64,000 bases of DNA from the NCBI RefSeq assembly GCF_017814975.1, contig NZ_JAGIQA010000008.1, forward strand, positions 1-64,000. The letters are read 5' to 3'. The stretch is from Cupriavidus consociatus. GTDB lineage: Bacteria > Pseudomonadota > Gammaproteobacteria > Burkholderiales > Burkholderiaceae. The translations under genes and the position numbers were made by a program. Below are positions 8,728 through 18,946 of this stretch, in pieces. Position 1 is the first letter of the stretch; every line of letters begins with the position of its first letter. The notes beneath the pieces were generated by a model. That model worked only from the letters and a program-made list of their open reading frames with translations. It searched no databases and was not told the DNA's origin.

Positions 8728-10569
8728 TCAGTCGATATCGCCCAGATAGGCCCGCAGTACTGCCGGATCCTTCTGCACATCCACAGGCGCTCCTTCCGCG
8801 ATGCGCGTACCGAACTCCATCACCACCAGTCGATCGGTCAGGTTCATCACGAAATCCATGTCATGCTCGACCAGCAGTACACTCATGCCCTCGCCCTTCA
8901 GCTTGCCCAGAAGCTCGGCCAGGGCCTGCTTTTCCTTGTAGCGCAGGCCCGCAGCGGGTTCGTCGAGCAGAAGCAGTGCCGGATCACAGCAGAGAGCGCG
9001 CGCAATCTCCAAAATGCGCTGCTGCCCGAGCGCCAGGCTGCCGGCCTCGTGATACAGGTAGTCGCCCAGACCGACGCGCTGCAGCTGCCGGGCCGCTTCC
9101 GCCAGCAACTTGCCTTCCTCGGTGCGGTTGAGCCGGAGAACGGCAGCCGCGATGCCGCCCTGGGCCGCGAAATCGCCGCGCAGGTGGGCGCCGATGGCGA
9201 CGTTCTCTAGCACTGTCATGGTGGGCAACAGATGCACGTGCTGGAACGTGCGACCGATGCCCCGCTTGACGATCTCGCGCGACGGTTTGTTGGAAATCAC
9301 CTCGCCGCGATACCGCACCTCGCCACTCGTGACTGGCAGCACGCCCGTCACGAGGTTGAACGTGGTAGATTTGCCGGCGCCATTGGGACCGATCAGGCCG
9401 ACAATCTCGCCGGCGCGTACCTGGAAGCTGACGTCGTTGACAGCGACCAGTCCGCCGAACTGCTTGCGCGCGGCACGCACATCGAGCACCAGTTCGCCCG
9501 CTTCTGGCTTGCTGCGCACAGACAGCGGCGTAGCCTGTTCGGGCACACCACGGGATGGCGCCGCTGGCACGAGACGCTTCAAATACGGCCACAAGCCATC
9601 ACGCGCGTACTGCAACAGGACGACCAGCAGCACGCCGAACACGATGATCTCGAAATTTCCGTTCGAGCCAAGCAGCTTCGGCAAAATGCCTTGCAGCGCA
9701 TCCTTGAGGATGGTCAGGATGCCGGCGCCCAGCACCGCACCCCACAGGTGCCCCACCCCCCCAATGACCGCCATGAACAGGTACTCGATGCCATAGTTGA
9801 TGCCGAACGGCGTGGGATTCACCGCGCGTTGCAAATGCGCATAGAGGAAGCCTGAGATGCAGGCCAGCACCGCCGCCATCACGAATGCCACCACCTTCAT
9901 CCATCCCGTGTTCACGCCCATGGCCTCTGCCATCACCACACCGCCCTTCAACGAGCGGATGGCGCGGCCGGGGCGCGAGTTCAGCAGGTTGTGCACGGCC
10001 AGGATCGAAAGCAGCACGACAGCCCAGATCAGGTAGAACATCGCGCGGCCCGACTGCAGGTCGACGCCGGCAAGTTGCAGCACCGGAACGCCGTTGAGGC
10101 CGTCGTACTTGCCGAGAAACTCCAGATTGCCGAACAGGTAGTACAGCGAGAGGCCCCATGCAATGGTGGCGAGCGGCAGGTAGTGTCCCGACATCCGCAT
10201 GGTCACCAGCCCGATCAGATAGGCTGAGACCACCGTGATTGTCAGGCCGGCGGCCAGCCCTAGCCATGGCGAAAGACCATAGTGCGTCGTCAGGTATGCG
10301 GTACTGTAGGCACCAAGCCCCACGAAGGCGGCCTGGCCAAACGACGTCATGCCACTTACGCCGGTCAGCAGCACCAGCCCGACTGCCACGATGCTGTAGA
10401 GGCCGATGTAGTTGCCCAGCGTGATCCAGAATTCAGGAGTTGGCAGCACGGGCAGCGCCACGAGCACGACAAGGAATAAGCCGAGGGCCGCGCGCCGCAC
10501 GGTGGCGCCGTTCCAGCCGGCACCCACCTCCGTTTGCAGGGGACGGCGCTTGTTCGTCACGATATCCAT
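8728..10569 (-). CDS. LivM-LivG fusion: permease plus ATPase
   Basis: A 613-residue fusion. Residues about 25-325 are a LivM-type permease with roughly ten helices ([20 protein letters not shown] is the LivM signature region). Residues about 350-613 are a LivG-type ATPase with Walker [13 protein letters not shown], signature [13 protein letters not shown] and Walker [14 protein letters not shown]. The stop lies 10 bp before the livF start, and its own start lies one base after the livH stop, so the three are translationally linked. Fused LivM-LivG proteins are known in proteobacteria; the fusion fixes a 1:1 ratio of permease and ATPase. Confidence 0.92.
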   Translation of the reverse strand: MDIVTNKRRPLQTEVGAGWNGATVRRAALGLFLVVLVALPVLPTPEFWITLGNYIGLYSIVAVGLVLLTGVSGMTSFGQAAFVGLGAYSTAYLTTHYGLSPWLGLAAGLTITVVSAYLIGLVTMRMSGHYLPLATIAWGLSLYYLFGNLEFLGKYDGLNGVPVLQLAGVDLQSGRAMFYLIWAVVLLSILAVHNLLNSRPGRAIRSLKGGVVMAEAMGVNTGWMKVVAFVMAAVLACISGFLYAHLQRAVNPTPFGINYGIEYLFMAVIGGVGHLWGAVLGAGILTILKDALQGILPKLLGSNGNFEIIVFGVLLVVLLQYARDGLWPYLKRLVPAAPSRGVPEQATPLSVRSKPEAGELVLDVRAARKQFGGLVAVNDVSFQVRAGEIVGLIGPNGAGKSTTFNLVTGVLPVTSGEVRYRGEVISNKPSREIVKRGIGRTFQHVHLLPTMTVLENVAIGAHLRGDFAAQGGIAAAVLRLNRTEEGKLLAEAARQLQRVGLGDYLYHEAGSLALGQQRILEIARALCCDPALLLLDEPAAGLRYKEKQALAELLGKLKGEGMSVLLVEHDMDFVMNLTDRLVVMEFGTRIAEGAPVDVQKDPAVLRAYLGDID

Positions 10570-10570
10570 C

Positions 10571-11620
10571 TCACTCCTCCTCGGCCGGCTTGCTGACCAT
10601 CGAGCGCCACAACAGCACCGGGATGATCAGCGTAAACACGATGACTTCCTTGTAGGCGCTCGCCCAGAACGACGAGTACGACTCGAGCAATCCGACCAGC
10701 AATGCCCCCGCCGCGGCCAGCGGATAGCTGACTAGGCCGCCCACGATGGCTCCCACGAAGCCCTTCAGGCCGATCAGGAACCCGGATTCGTAGTAGACCG
10801 TGGTCAGCGGCGCAATCAGCACGCCGCACAGCGCGCCAATTGCCGCGGCAAGCGTGAAGGACAGCCGGCCGGCCTGCACTGTGCCGATCCCCACGAGCCG
10901 CGCGCCGAGCCGGTTGACGGCCGTAGCCCGCAATGCCTTTCCGGAAATGGTTCGCTCGAAGTAGCCGAAGAGCCCGACGATCAGTGCCACCGCGACGCCG
11001 ACCACCCACAGGCTCTGTCCAGACACGTTCAGCCCTCCGAGTTCGAAGAACGCCTCGGAGAACGCTGTCGTGCGCGAACCTTCGGCGCCAAACATGACGA
11101 GGCCGAGCCCCCCCAGTGCGAAATGGACGCCGACGGAGACGATGAGCAGCACGAGAACGCTGCTTTCCGCCAGGGGTTGATATGCCACGCGGTACAGCAT
11201 CGGGCCCATCGGCACTACCACGAGCATGGTCAGTGCAACCTGCAGCAGCATGGGGGTCTGCGCACTCGCAAAGCTCTGCACGCAGAGATGCACCGCCACC
11301 GGGAACAGCAGGTACTTGAGCGCCAGCACGCCGATCCGCCGCGCAGCGGCCGGGTGTCCCTCACCGCTGCGCAGTACCAGCCACGTGTCGAATGCGAAAG
11401 TCAGCACGCCAAGCCCCAACAGCAGCCAGCTCGTCTGCGGCGCATGTCCGGCCTGCATGGCGGCCAGAGTCAACGCTCCATAAGCCACGAACTCGCCTTG
11501 GGGCAAGAAGATGACGCGTGTCACTGAAAAGACCAGCACGAGCGCCAGCGCAAGTAGGCCATAAACAGCGCCTGAAGTGATGCCGTCCTGCGCAAGCAGG
11601 GCGGCCGTTGTGATGTCCAT
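10571..11620 (-). CDS. livH: Branched-chain-type ABC permease (LivH-like)
   Basis: A 349-residue LivH-family permease. It begins with [20 protein letters not shown], the typical first helix of the family, followed by [13 protein letters not shown] and a C-terminal [20 protein letters not shown] block. It has about eight to nine hydrophobic segments and a family-typical length apart from a longer loop near residue 75. It pairs with the LivM half of the next protein. It is the first gene of the transporter block; the intact binding protein gene lies 7 kb upstream at 18943-20106. Confidence 0.92.
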   Translation of the reverse strand: MDITTAALLAQDGITSGAVYGLLALALVLVFSVTRVIFLPQGEFVAYGALTLAAMQAGHAPQTSWLLLGLGVLTFAFDTWLVLRSGEGHPAAARRIGVLALKYLLFPVAVHLCVQSFASAQTPMLLQVALTMLVVVPMGPMLYRVAYQPLAESSVLVLLIVSVGVHFALGGLGLVMFGAEGSRTTAFSEAFFELGGLNVSGQSLWVVGVAVALIVGLFGYFERTISGKALRATAVNRLGARLVGIGTVQAGRLSFTLAAAIGALCGVLIAPLTTVYYESGFLIGLKGFVGAIVGGLVSYPLAAAGALLVGLLESYSSFWASAYKEVIVFTLIIPVLLWRSMVSKPAEEE

Positions 11621-11723
11621 CTTGTCTCCTGTTACCTGATAGCTGTTTCCACCGCACTACCCGCCAATTGATTGGCGCTTGTCACTACAATGAAGCTCTT
11701 CTGCGTGCTGACTGTCCAACCTC

Positions 11724-11768
11724 ATGACTGCCAACGACCTCGACTTCTACTGCTGGATGCTGGCTTCA
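11724..11768 (+). pseudogene. Possible LysR regulator N-terminal stub
   Basis: An ATG at 11724 starts MTANDLDFYCWMLAS, which resembles the first 15 residues of LysR-type regulators. The frame then runs into the antisense of the acyl-CoA synthetase gene and stops at 11840. If real, it is the front end of a deleted divergent regulator of the liv operon. The match is short, so confidence is low. Confidence 0.3.
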
Positions 11769-13655
11769 GAGCGGCGGGTGGTAGCCGCTCTCGCGAATCA
11801 CGCTGTACGCAATCGGAAATGGCGCCATGATCCGTTCTAGCTCGCGTTCAAGCTGATCGCCGTTCTGGGCGCCCTCCCCGATCACGAACTGCATTGACAA
11901 CCGGGCGCCGTGGTCTACGCCGCTCACGACCACGTCGTGACCGAGCACCGCACATTGCGCGACACGCTCGCCGATCGCGCGTTCCATCGCCATCAGCCTT
12001 AGCGCGGGCTTGTAGATCTTGCCTACCGGCGTGACAGGGATGTGCTCGATGATGCTGATGCGCTTGGGCACCGCAGGCCGTTCGCCGATGTACGGCACGG
12101 CGAATTCGAGCAGCTCCTCCGCGCTTAACCGGGCGTCGGCACGTAGCGTGACGAAGGCCACAGGCAGCTCGCCGGCATACTCGTCGGGCTCGCCTACCGC
12201 CGCCGCCGACTCCACCGAAGGATGGCGCATCAGCGCCTCCTCGATCATCGAAGGATCGATGTTGTGGCTGCTGCGGATGATGACATCCTTGGCACGGCCC
12301 GTAAGGTGTACCTGACCGTCATCGGCGATATGTCCGATGTCGCCGCTGATCAGCCAACCGTCCTCGAAAGTACCTGGATTGCGCGCGGAATGGGTATAGC
12401 CCGGTGAAACGTTAGGTCCGCGAAGCACGACGATGCCCGACTCTCCCGGCGCGCAGAAATCGCCCGACGAGAGGCTTCCGCCCATGCGCAACACTCGCAC
12501 CTCGGAATAAGGCACGGGCAGGCCACGCGAGCCGGGTTTGCGTGGCATGTCGACCGGCACGATGCTCACCACGCCCGCGCATTCGGTCATGCCGAGGATG
12601 TTGCGCACGGGAATGCCGAGACGCCGCTCGAAGCTGGCGGCCAGTTCGGTGGGCAAAGGCGATCCGCCCGTCAGCATGCACCGCACGCGGCTGATATCTG
12701 CGCCGGCGGGATCGACATCGAGCAGCGTTGACACTACCGTGGGGACGCCGGCCAGCAGCGTCGCGCGCTCGCGCGCAGCAAACTGCCAGTAGCGCGAGAC
12801 GAACGCCTTGTCGCGCATGCCGAGCAGCGACGGCAGGATGACGTTGCCACCGGCCAGCAGCGTGGACAGGCCGAACACGAATGAGCCCGCCACATGGAAG
12901 AGTGGAAAGCCATTGATCATGGCGTCCTCGCACGTCGTCCGGTACATCACCGACGCGCCCCAGCTCGCGTGCAACTGGTTGCCGTGGGTGTGCTGTGCCA
13001 GCTTCGGCGTACCCGTGGTGCCGCCCGTGTGGAACAGCGCGGCGACATCGTCAGGACCGATGTCTCGATGGAAGGCGAGCGCCGCATCGGGCTGCTGGGC
13101 GACCAACGCATCGAAGCCGCCTGGATCGACCGAACCGTCGCAAGATACCGGAATGACGTGCTGTAGCCCCGGCACACGCTCCTGCAGTGTGGCGACCTTC
13201 GACCAGATATCCAGCGCGTCGCAGGGCGCAAGCGCTACCAGGATCGTCGCGCCAGCAGCTTCGAGCAGGTGGGCGATATGCTCCGTATCGAGCAGATAGT
13301 TGATCGGACACGCCCGGCTGGCAGTTTCGGCGGCCCAGAGCGTGATGTACGCCGCCGGAATCGGCGGCAGCAGGAATGCAACGGCGTTGTGTTCGTCCGC
13401 GCCCAGCGCGCGGAACAGATTGGCGGCTTGCCGGATCTTGCGCATAAGGTCGCCATAGCGCAGCACATCGGGCGCTGTGTCGAGCTTCGCATCGGGAAGG
13501 AATGTCAGCGCCGGGCGGTCCGGATACCGGGCCGCCACGTTCTCGAGGGCTGCTGGGACGTTCTGGGCGCCGATGCGCTCCCAGAGCGGAGTCGACTCGA
13601 TCCTGCGCAGGTCTTTTACACTGGTGACAGTGAGGGTGCTTGTCTCGTTCATCAC
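11766..13655 (-). CDS. AMP-forming acyl-CoA synthetase
   Basis: A 629-residue member of the ANL superfamily. The P-loop-like AMP motif is LFHTGGTTGTPKLAQHTHGN (about 215-234), followed by NILGMTECAG (A5), and TGRAKDVIIRSSHNIDP with C-terminal PVTPVGKIYKP, which carries the catalytic lysine. It ligates CoA to a carboxylic acid using ATP. It is the first of two CoA ligases in this cluster; sequence alone does not give the acid, but aromatic or short-chain acids released from ring cleavage are likely. It lies just downstream of a wrecked binding-protein gene. Confidence 0.88.
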   Translation of the reverse strand: MMNETSTLTVTSVKDLRRIESTPLWERIGAQNVPAALENVAARYPDRPALTFLPDAKLDTAPDVLRYGDLMRKIRQAANLFRALGADEHNAVAFLLPPIPAAYITLWAAETASRACPINYLLDTEHIAHLLEAAGATILVALAPCDALDIWSKVATLQERVPGLQHVIPVSCDGSVDPGGFDALVAQQPDAALAFHRDIGPDDVAALFHTGGTTGTPKLAQHTHGNQLHASWGASVMYRTTCEDAMINGFPLFHVAGSFVFGLSTLLAGGNVILPSLLGMRDKAFVSRYWQFAARERATLLAGVPTVVSTLLDVDPAGADISRVRCMLTGGSPLPTELAASFERRLGIPVRNILGMTECAGVVSIVPVDMPRKPGSRGLPVPYSEVRVLRMGGSLSSGDFCAPGESGIVVLRGPNVSPGYTHSARNPGTFEDGWLISGDIGHIADDGQVHLTGRAKDVIIRSSHNIDPSMIEEALMRHPSVESAAAVGEPDEYAGELPVAFVTLRADARLSAEELLEFAVPYIGERPAVPKRISIIEHIPVTPVGKIYKPALRLMAMERAIGERVAQCAVLGHDVVVSGVDHGARLSMQFVIGEGAQNGDQLERELERIMAPFPIAYSVIRESGYHPPL

Positions 13656-13667
13656 ACGTTCTCCCTC

Positions 13668-13933
13668 TCAACGGACCAGCTTCCAGCGGCCGCCCTCGAT
13701 CGTCACCATGACGCGTGCACGCTGATCCAGCCCGTTATGATCTTCTGGCCGGCGATTTCCTTGGGGAAGAGCGCAACCGTCTGTTTCTCCGGAATGCCGA
13801 GCGAGGCCGCCGGTCCGGTCATCGAGAGCGTGACGCCGATCTTGACCTGCGCAATGGCGCCTCCGGCCGACAGTGCCAGGCTGGCGGCCACGAGAGCCCA
13901 GCGAACGGGAAGGTATTTATGGGGCGTAGGCAT
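13668..13933 (-). pseudogene. Liv-type binding protein with large internal deletion
   Basis: The gene begins as a normal periplasmic binding protein with a signal peptide and the start of the mature protein, VKIGVTLSMTGPAASLGIPE, closely matching the intact paralogue at 18943-20106 (IKIGVSLSTTGPGASLGIPE). After about 60 residues it jumps out of frame to HNGLDQRARVMVTIEGGRWK and LVR stop, the C-terminal end of such proteins. Roughly 300 codons in the middle are missing. The result is a non-functional deletion derivative. Confidence 0.8.
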
Positions 13934-13983
13934 GTGTTGTCTCCTCTGTATCGTTATATGCGGCAGTCGAGCATTGGCGATCG

Positions 13984-15084
13984 CTACGTTGCGCCTTGGG
14001 GGGTGAGCGACGTGATGAAGGCATCGCTGAAGAAGGCATCCTCGGGTAACGCATGTTCCTGCACAAAACACGCGCGCGCGCCGTCCACCATCAACGGATT
14101 GCCGCAGGCATAGACCTCCACGCCGGCCATGTTCGGCAGATCTTCAGCGACCGCCTCATGCACGAAGCCGGTCCGTCCAGTCCATTCGCCGTCCGGCTCG
14201 GATAGCACAGGAACGAAGCGCAGCCTGTCCGATTCTTGCTGCCACGCCCGCGCCTCCTCGAAGGCATAGAGGTCTTCCAGCCTGCGCCCGCCCCAGTACA
14301 GGACGGCGCCGCGCGCCCGCAGCGCGTCAGCATGCGTCTTCAAGATCGCTGCGATGGGCGCATAGCCGGTACCGGACGCCAGGAGCACCACAGGTTTGCC
14401 GGTATCCGACAGCGTGAACGCGCCGTACGGGCCTTCGACGCGGAGCATGTCGCGCGGCTTGAGCGCGGAATACACGTGGGTAGAGAAGCGTCCCCGGGGC
14501 AGCGCACGCACATGCCATTCGATGACGCCCGTTCCGTCCGGGGCGTTGGCCATCGAGTAGCTTCGTCTTGAGCCGTCGCGCAGCACTACGTCGCAATACT
14601 GCCCGGCCTCGAACGCGAAATCCGCCGCGGGCGGAACCTGCAATCGCACGATGGTCACATCATGGCTCACTCGCTGGGCAGTCAGGACCCGGGCGCCTGC
14701 CTGCACCACCCTGCGACCCGGCACGGCAGCCACCTCGGGCGCCTCGATGACGAGGTCATCTTCCGGCCGCGCCATGCACGTCAGGCATTGCCCCGGCGGC
14801 AGGCCCTCCGGCACGAATCCGGAGGGATAACTCACCGATCCGCTGACAATGTTGGCGGCACAGGCATGACACTCCCCCCGCCGGCAGCTATGTTTCGGGA
14901 AGAACCCTGCATGAAGCGCCGCGTCCAGTATCGACTGGCCCGCCTCGCAGGACACCGCCGCGCCCTTCGGCAGGAAGACCACACGATGCGGGCTGCCGTC
15001 CTCGCCTGCAGCCGTAGTGCTGGCCGCTGCCGGCGCGATGTCGTTCGCCATGTCTGGCCGCTCCAGGATGTGATCGTTGAGCAT
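13984..15084 (-). CDS. Ferredoxin-NAD(P)H reductase component of the dioxygenase
   Basis: A 366-residue electron-transfer protein. An N-terminal plant-type [2Fe-2S] domain has ligands Cys67, Cys72, Cys75 and Cys103 (SCRRGECHAC ... CLTC). It is followed by an FAD domain with RSYSMAN (174-180) and an NAD-binding domain with LLASGTGYAPIAAIL. This layout matches class IB/III oxygenase reductases. It probably passes electrons from NADH to the Rieske ferredoxin encoded at 24842-25186 or directly to the oxygenase. An internal ATG (MANDIAPAA, residue 12) is an alternative start. It is 4 bp from the aldolase gene, so the genes are co-transcribed. Confidence 0.9.
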   Translation of the reverse strand: MLNDHILERPDMANDIAPAAASTTAAGEDGSPHRVVFLPKGAAVSCEAGQSILDAALHAGFFPKHSCRRGECHACAANIVSGSVSYPSGFVPEGLPPGQCLTCMARPEDDLVIEAPEVAAVPGRRVVQAGARVLTAQRVSHDVTIVRLQVPPAADFAFEAGQYCDVVLRDGSRRSYSMANAPDGTGVIEWHVRALPRGRFSTHVYSALKPRDMLRVEGPYGAFTLSDTGKPVVLLASGTGYAPIAAILKTHADALRARGAVLYWGGRRLEDLYAFEEARAWQQESDRLRFVPVLSEPDGEWTGRTGFVHEAVAEDLPNMAGVEVYACGNPLMVDGARACFVQEHALPEDAFFSDAFITSLTPQGAT

Positions 15085-15088
15085 GGGT

Positions 15089-16105
15089 TCAGAGGGCCTG
15101 CTGCTTCTTCAGATCGAGGGCCACATCGACGATCATGTCCTCTTGACCGCCCACCATGCGGCGGCGGCCCAGCTCGACAAGGATGTCGACGGTCTTGAGG
15201 CCGTGTCGCGCGGCCGCAACTTCGGAATGGCGCAGGAAGCTCGAGTAGACACCGGCATAGCCCAGCGCGAGCGTTTCGCGATCCACCCGCACCGGCCGGT
15301 CCTGGAGCGGCCGCACGAGGTCGTCCGCGGCATCCATCAGCTTGTAGAGATCGGTGCCGTGCTGCCATCCCATGCGCTCCGCGGCGGCGATGAAGACCTC
15401 CAGCGGCGCATTGCCAGCCCCTGCACCCATGCCTGCCAGGCTAGCATCGATGCGGCCACAGCCCTCCTCCACCGCCACCATGGAGTTCGCCACGCCGAGG
15501 CTCAGGTTGTGATGCGCGTGCATGCCGGTCTGGGTTGCCGGGTCGAGGACGTCCTTGAACGCGCGGAAGCGTTCGCGCACGCCGTCCATCGTCAGTGCCC
15601 CACCCGAGTCCACCACGTAGATGCACGTCGCACCATAGCGCTCCATGAGCTTGGCCTGCTCCGCCAGCACCTGAGGCGTGGTCATGTGGCTCATCATGAG
15701 GAAGCCCACGGTGTCCATGCCCAGCTCGCGCGCGTACTCGATATGCTGGCGCGAGATGTCGGCTTCGGTGCAGTGGGTCGCCACGCGAACGACGCGCGCG
15801 CCCGCGTCATAGGCCGCACGCAGGTCGTGGATCGTGCCAATGCCCGGCAGCAGCAGCGTGGCCACTTTCGCGTGGCTGACCGATTCGGCCACCGCGGCAA
15901 TCCATTCCAGGTCGGTATGTGCGCCGAAGCCGTAGTTAAAGGACGATCCTTGCAGACCGTCGCCGTGAGCCACCTCGATCGAATCCACACGCGCGGCGTC
16001 CAGCGCGGTCGCGATGGCCCGCACCTGGGCCACGCTGTACTGATGGCGGATCGCGTGGGAGCCGTCGCGCAGCGTCACGTCGGAGATATAGAGTTTCTTG
16101 TCCAT
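15089..16105 (-). CDS. 4-hydroxy-2-oxovalerate aldolase
   Basis: A 338-residue HMGL-type TIM-barrel aldolase of the DmpG/BphI/MhpE family. The metal and catalytic region [15 protein letters not shown] opens the barrel, and [13 protein letters not shown] supplies the His-x-His metal ligands near residue 198. It cleaves 4-hydroxy-2-oxovalerate into pyruvate and acetaldehyde, the last carbon-carbon cut of meta-cleavage pathways. Its partner, acetaldehyde dehydrogenase, is encoded 18 bp upstream; in this family the two form a complex that channels acetaldehyde. Length and order match the family. Confidence 0.95.
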   Translation of the reverse strand: MDKKLYISDVTLRDGSHAIRHQYSVAQVRAIATALDAARVDSIEVAHGDGLQGSSFNYGFGAHTDLEWIAAVAESVSHAKVATLLLPGIGTIHDLRAAYDAGARVVRVATHCTEADISRQHIEYARELGMDTVGFLMMSHMTTPQVLAEQAKLMERYGATCIYVVDSGGALTMDGVRERFRAFKDVLDPATQTGMHAHHNLSLGVANSMVAVEEGCGRIDASLAGMGAGAGNAPLEVFIAAAERMGWQHGTDLYKLMDAADDLVRPLQDRPVRVDRETLALGYAGVYSSFLRHSEVAAARHGLKTVDILVELGRRRMVGGQEDMIVDVALDLKKQQAL

Positions 16106-16123
16106 CGTTGTATCCGTCTGGGG

Positions 16124-17068
16124 TCAGTGGGCGGCGGCCATCTGGCGCTCGGCCAGCTTCTCGGCCGTGGCGAGCGCGGCAGAGGTCATGATGTCGAGAT
16201 TGCCGGCGTAGGCGGGAAGGTAGTGGGCCGCGCCCTCCACTTCCAGGAAAACCGTGGTCTTGAGTCCGGGCACGCGACCCACGCCCGGGATGTTCAGCGG
16301 ATTGCCCGCCGTGTAAGTTTCGAACTGGACCTTCTGCTTCAGGCGGTAGCCGGGCACATACTTGTTGACTGCCTCGACCATCGCTTGGACGGCGCGTTCG
16401 AGCTCGGTCTGGTCCGCCGTCTCGGACAGCGTGTACACCGTATCGCGCATCAACAGCGGTGGTTCCGCGGGATTCAACACAATGATCGCCTTGCCCTTCT
16501 GTGCACCGCCCACGACTTCCAGCGCCCGCGAAGTGGTTTCGGTGAATTCGTCGATATTCGCGCGGGTACCAGGTCCAGCCGATTTACTAGAGATCGAGGC
16601 GACGATCTCCGCATAGTGGACCTTCGTCACCGCCGCAATGGCCGCCACAATGGGAATGGTCGCCTGTCCGCCGCACGTCACCATGTTGACGTTCGGTGCA
16701 TCGAGATGGCTTTCGAGATTGACAACGGGTACGCAGTACGGACCGATGGCAGCGGGCGTGAGATCCACCATGCGGATCCCGGGCTTTGCCGCGCGCAGCA
16801 GCTTGTCGTTCTCCACGTGCGCACCGGCCGACGTGGCGTCGAAGACGATGTCGATGTCCGCGAACGCGGGCATGTCCCTGAGGCCGGCGGCGCCCGTCGC
16901 ACACGTGGCCACGCCGAGCCGCGCTGCGCGGGCCAGACCGTCCGAGGTGGGATCGATGCCGACCATGACACCCATCTCGAGATGGCGTCCATGGCGGAGG
17001 ATCTTGATCATCAGGTCCGTCCCGATGTTGCCGGAGCCGATGATGGCTGCCTTGAGTTTTTGCGTCAT
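16124..17068 (-). CDS. Acetaldehyde dehydrogenase (acylating)
   Basis: A 314-residue DmpF/BphJ/MhpF-type enzyme that oxidises acetaldehyde with NAD+ and CoA to acetyl-CoA. The Rossmann motif [12 protein letters not shown] is at residues 9-20, and the catalytic cysteine falls at position 132 ([11 protein letters not shown]), the same number as in DmpF. It lies just upstream of the aldolase gene in the same operon, as is usual. Together they turn the ring-derived C5 acid into pyruvate plus acetyl-CoA. Confidence 0.96.
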   Translation of the reverse strand: MTQKLKAAIIGSGNIGTDLMIKILRHGRHLEMGVMVGIDPTSDGLARAARLGVATCATGAAGLRDMPAFADIDIVFDATSAGAHVENDKLLRAAKPGIRMVDLTPAAIGPYCVPVVNLESHLDAPNVNMVTCGGQATIPIVAAIAAVTKVHYAEIVASISSKSAGPGTRANIDEFTETTSRALEVVGGAQKGKAIIVLNPAEPPLLMRDTVYTLSETADQTELERAVQAMVEAVNKYVPGYRLKQKVQFETYTAGNPLNIPGVGRVPGLKTTVFLEVEGAAHYLPAYAGNLDIMTSAALATAEKLAERQMAAAH

Positions 17069-17095
17069 GACTGCTTCCAGTGATAGTCAGATATG

Positions 17096-18946
17096 TCAGA
17101 TCGGATGGATAACGGAGGTGCAATCCGAGAAGAGCCGCTCAACATCCTCCGCGCGCAGGGTCAATACCGCGCGCTGGTTGATGTAGCCCTTGTCCGTGAT
17201 CTCGCCGAGTTCGATCGACGGGGGCGCGCTCAGGATCGCCACGCGGGCAGGTCGTTGCGAGCTTCCGGCGCCCTGGCCAAGCTTGCGCAAGATCTCGCCA
17301 AGAGCCTGGCGCACCGCCGGGTGTTGGCCCAGCGCCTTGCCACAGAAGTTGTTGTCAAGGTCATCGGCCAGTGCACGCAGCGCCGGCGATGGAAAGAGGA
17401 GCAGTCCCACCTCGTTGCGGTCATGGCCAGCCACGACGGCATCCTGGACGTACGGCGTCATCGACGAGACCGCAGCGAGCCGCAGCGTGCCAACCGAGAC
17501 CCACGTGCCCGTCGTCAGCTTGAAGTCCTCCGAGACGCGGCCGTCGAAGATCACGCCGCTGTTCGGGTCAGCCGGGTCGGCCAGCTTCCCGGCGTCGCCC
17601 ATGCGGTAAAAGCCTTCCTCGTCGAATGCCTCGCTTGTCTTCGCGTCATCGTCGAGGTAGCCGGGGAACACCGACGGGCCTCGCACGCGGAGTTCGAGCT
17701 TCTCCTGGCATGGCGAGAACTTCAGCTCCACACCGGGCACCGGTACGCCGATGTTGCGTGTTTCGCTGGTCTCGAAATGCGCGCTCGTGACCACGGGCGA
17801 CGTTTCGGTCGAACCCCACTCCGTCGTGAAGAACAAAGGCCGTTGCCGGACACGTGCCGCCACCGCGCGCAGGCGTTCCGCACACTGCTGGGGCAGGGCC
17901 GCCGCCGCAAAGAACAGCATATCCAGGCGCTCGAACAGCGCGCCAGCCAGCTCGTCGTCGGACTCCAGAAAGGGCAGCAGCACGTCGTATCCACGCGGCA
18001 CGTTGAAGAAGAGCGTCGGCTTGACTTCTTCGAGCGCGCGGACGGTGGCCTCGATGGCGCCTGGCGCCGGACGCCCCGCATCGATGAACAGCGTCCCGCC
18101 GTTGCGCAGGATCAGGTTGAAGTTGTGGTTGGCGCCAAACGTGTGGCTCCAGGGCAGCCAGTCCAGCACTACAGGATGCGCACGGTCGATGAAGGGCCAG
18201 CACTGCGCAATCATCTGCTGGTTGGCGCATAGCATGCGATGGGTATTCGGCACGAGCTTGGGCACGCCCGTGGAGCCGGAGGTCAGCAAGATGCGCGCCA
18301 CCGTGTCGCCCGTCATCGCGGCGAATGCGAGGTCTACCCCGGTTCCCGGCGTGATACTCAGCAACGTGTCGAAGGACACCTCGCCCGCCCCGGCTCCAGC
18401 GGTAAAGACAACGGGACACGTAGGCTGCCACCCGGCAATGGCTGGCCGATAGCGATCCCCGTCCTCGGCATAGATCAGGCCCGGATGGAGGCGATCCAGA
18501 ATGGCATGCAGCTTGGCATGGTCGCGCGCCACCACCGAGTACGCTGAAGAGACCACCGCTATCCGTCGTCCGACGTGCATCGCGGCCAGCGAAAGAATGG
18601 CCAGATTCAGGCTGTTCTCGGACAAGGCAACGACCGGCGCGTCAGGCGCGATGTGCAGGTCCAGCAGTGCCTGCGCCACGCGACGCACGGCGGCATGTAC
18701 CTCGCTGTAGGTCATGCGACGCCAACCGTCACCGGCCCGCTCGGCCAGGAACACGCGGTGGCCCTCCTCCTGCGCCCAGTATTGCAGCCAGTCGCCGATG
18801 CAGCGGACGAACGGCTGCAGCGGTTCGTCCGAGCGCAGGACGAAGCTGCCATCGGCGCGGTCCTCCCGCAGGATGCGGGGTGTGGCCAGCAACGGACGCG
18901 TGCCCACCAGCGATTCCGCGGATATGGTTGTCAGCACCGCGCTCAT
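17096..18946 (-). CDS. Feruloyl-CoA synthase-like ligase
   Basis: A 616-residue ANL-family ligase. ILLTSGSTGVPKLVPNTHRM (about 238-257) is the AMP-binding loop, LDWLPWSHTFGANHNFN and FFTTEWGSTETSPVV are typical of feruloyl-CoA synthases, and GRVSEDFKLTTGTWVSVG forms the hinge. The family activates hydroxycinnamates such as ferulate or p-coumarate. However, no enoyl-CoA hydratase/aldolase or vanillin dehydrogenase lies nearby, so the ferulate route is incomplete here and the true substrate may be another aryl acid. It overlaps the binding-protein gene start by 4 bp. Confidence 0.85.
   Translation of the reverse strand: MSAVLTTISAESLVGTRPLLATPRILREDRADGSFVLRSDEPLQPFVRCIGDWLQYWAQEEGHRVFLAERAGDGWRRMTYSEVHAAVRRVAQALLDLHIAPDAPVVALSENSLNLAILSLAAMHVGRRIAVVSSAYSVVARDHAKLHAILDRLHPGLIYAEDGDRYRPAIAGWQPTCPVVFTAGAGAGEVSFDTLLSITPGTGVDLAFAAMTGDTVARILLTSGSTGVPKLVPNTHRMLCANQQMIAQCWPFIDRAHPVVLDWLPWSHTFGANHNFNLILRNGGTLFIDAGRPAPGAIEATVRALEEVKPTLFFNVPRGYDVLLPFLESDDELAGALFERLDMLFFAAAALPQQCAERLRAVAARVRQRPLFFTTEWGSTETSPVVTSAHFETSETRNIGVPVPGVELKFSPCQEKLELRVRGPSVFPGYLDDDAKTSEAFDEEGFYRMGDAGKLADPADPNSGVIFDGRVSEDFKLTTGTWVSVGTLRLAAVSSMTPYVQDAVVAGHDRNEVGLLLFPSPALRALADDLDNNFCGKALGQHPAVRQALGEILRKLGQGAGSSQRPARVAILSAPPSIELGEITDKGYINQRAVLTLRAEDVERLFSDCTSVIHPI

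Noticed and set aside
15077..17083. A 668-codon open frame on the plus strand
   Set aside because: It is exactly antisense to the aldolase and acetaldehyde dehydrogenase genes, is rich in Arg/His/Gly as expected from the reverse of GC-rich codons, and has no domain.
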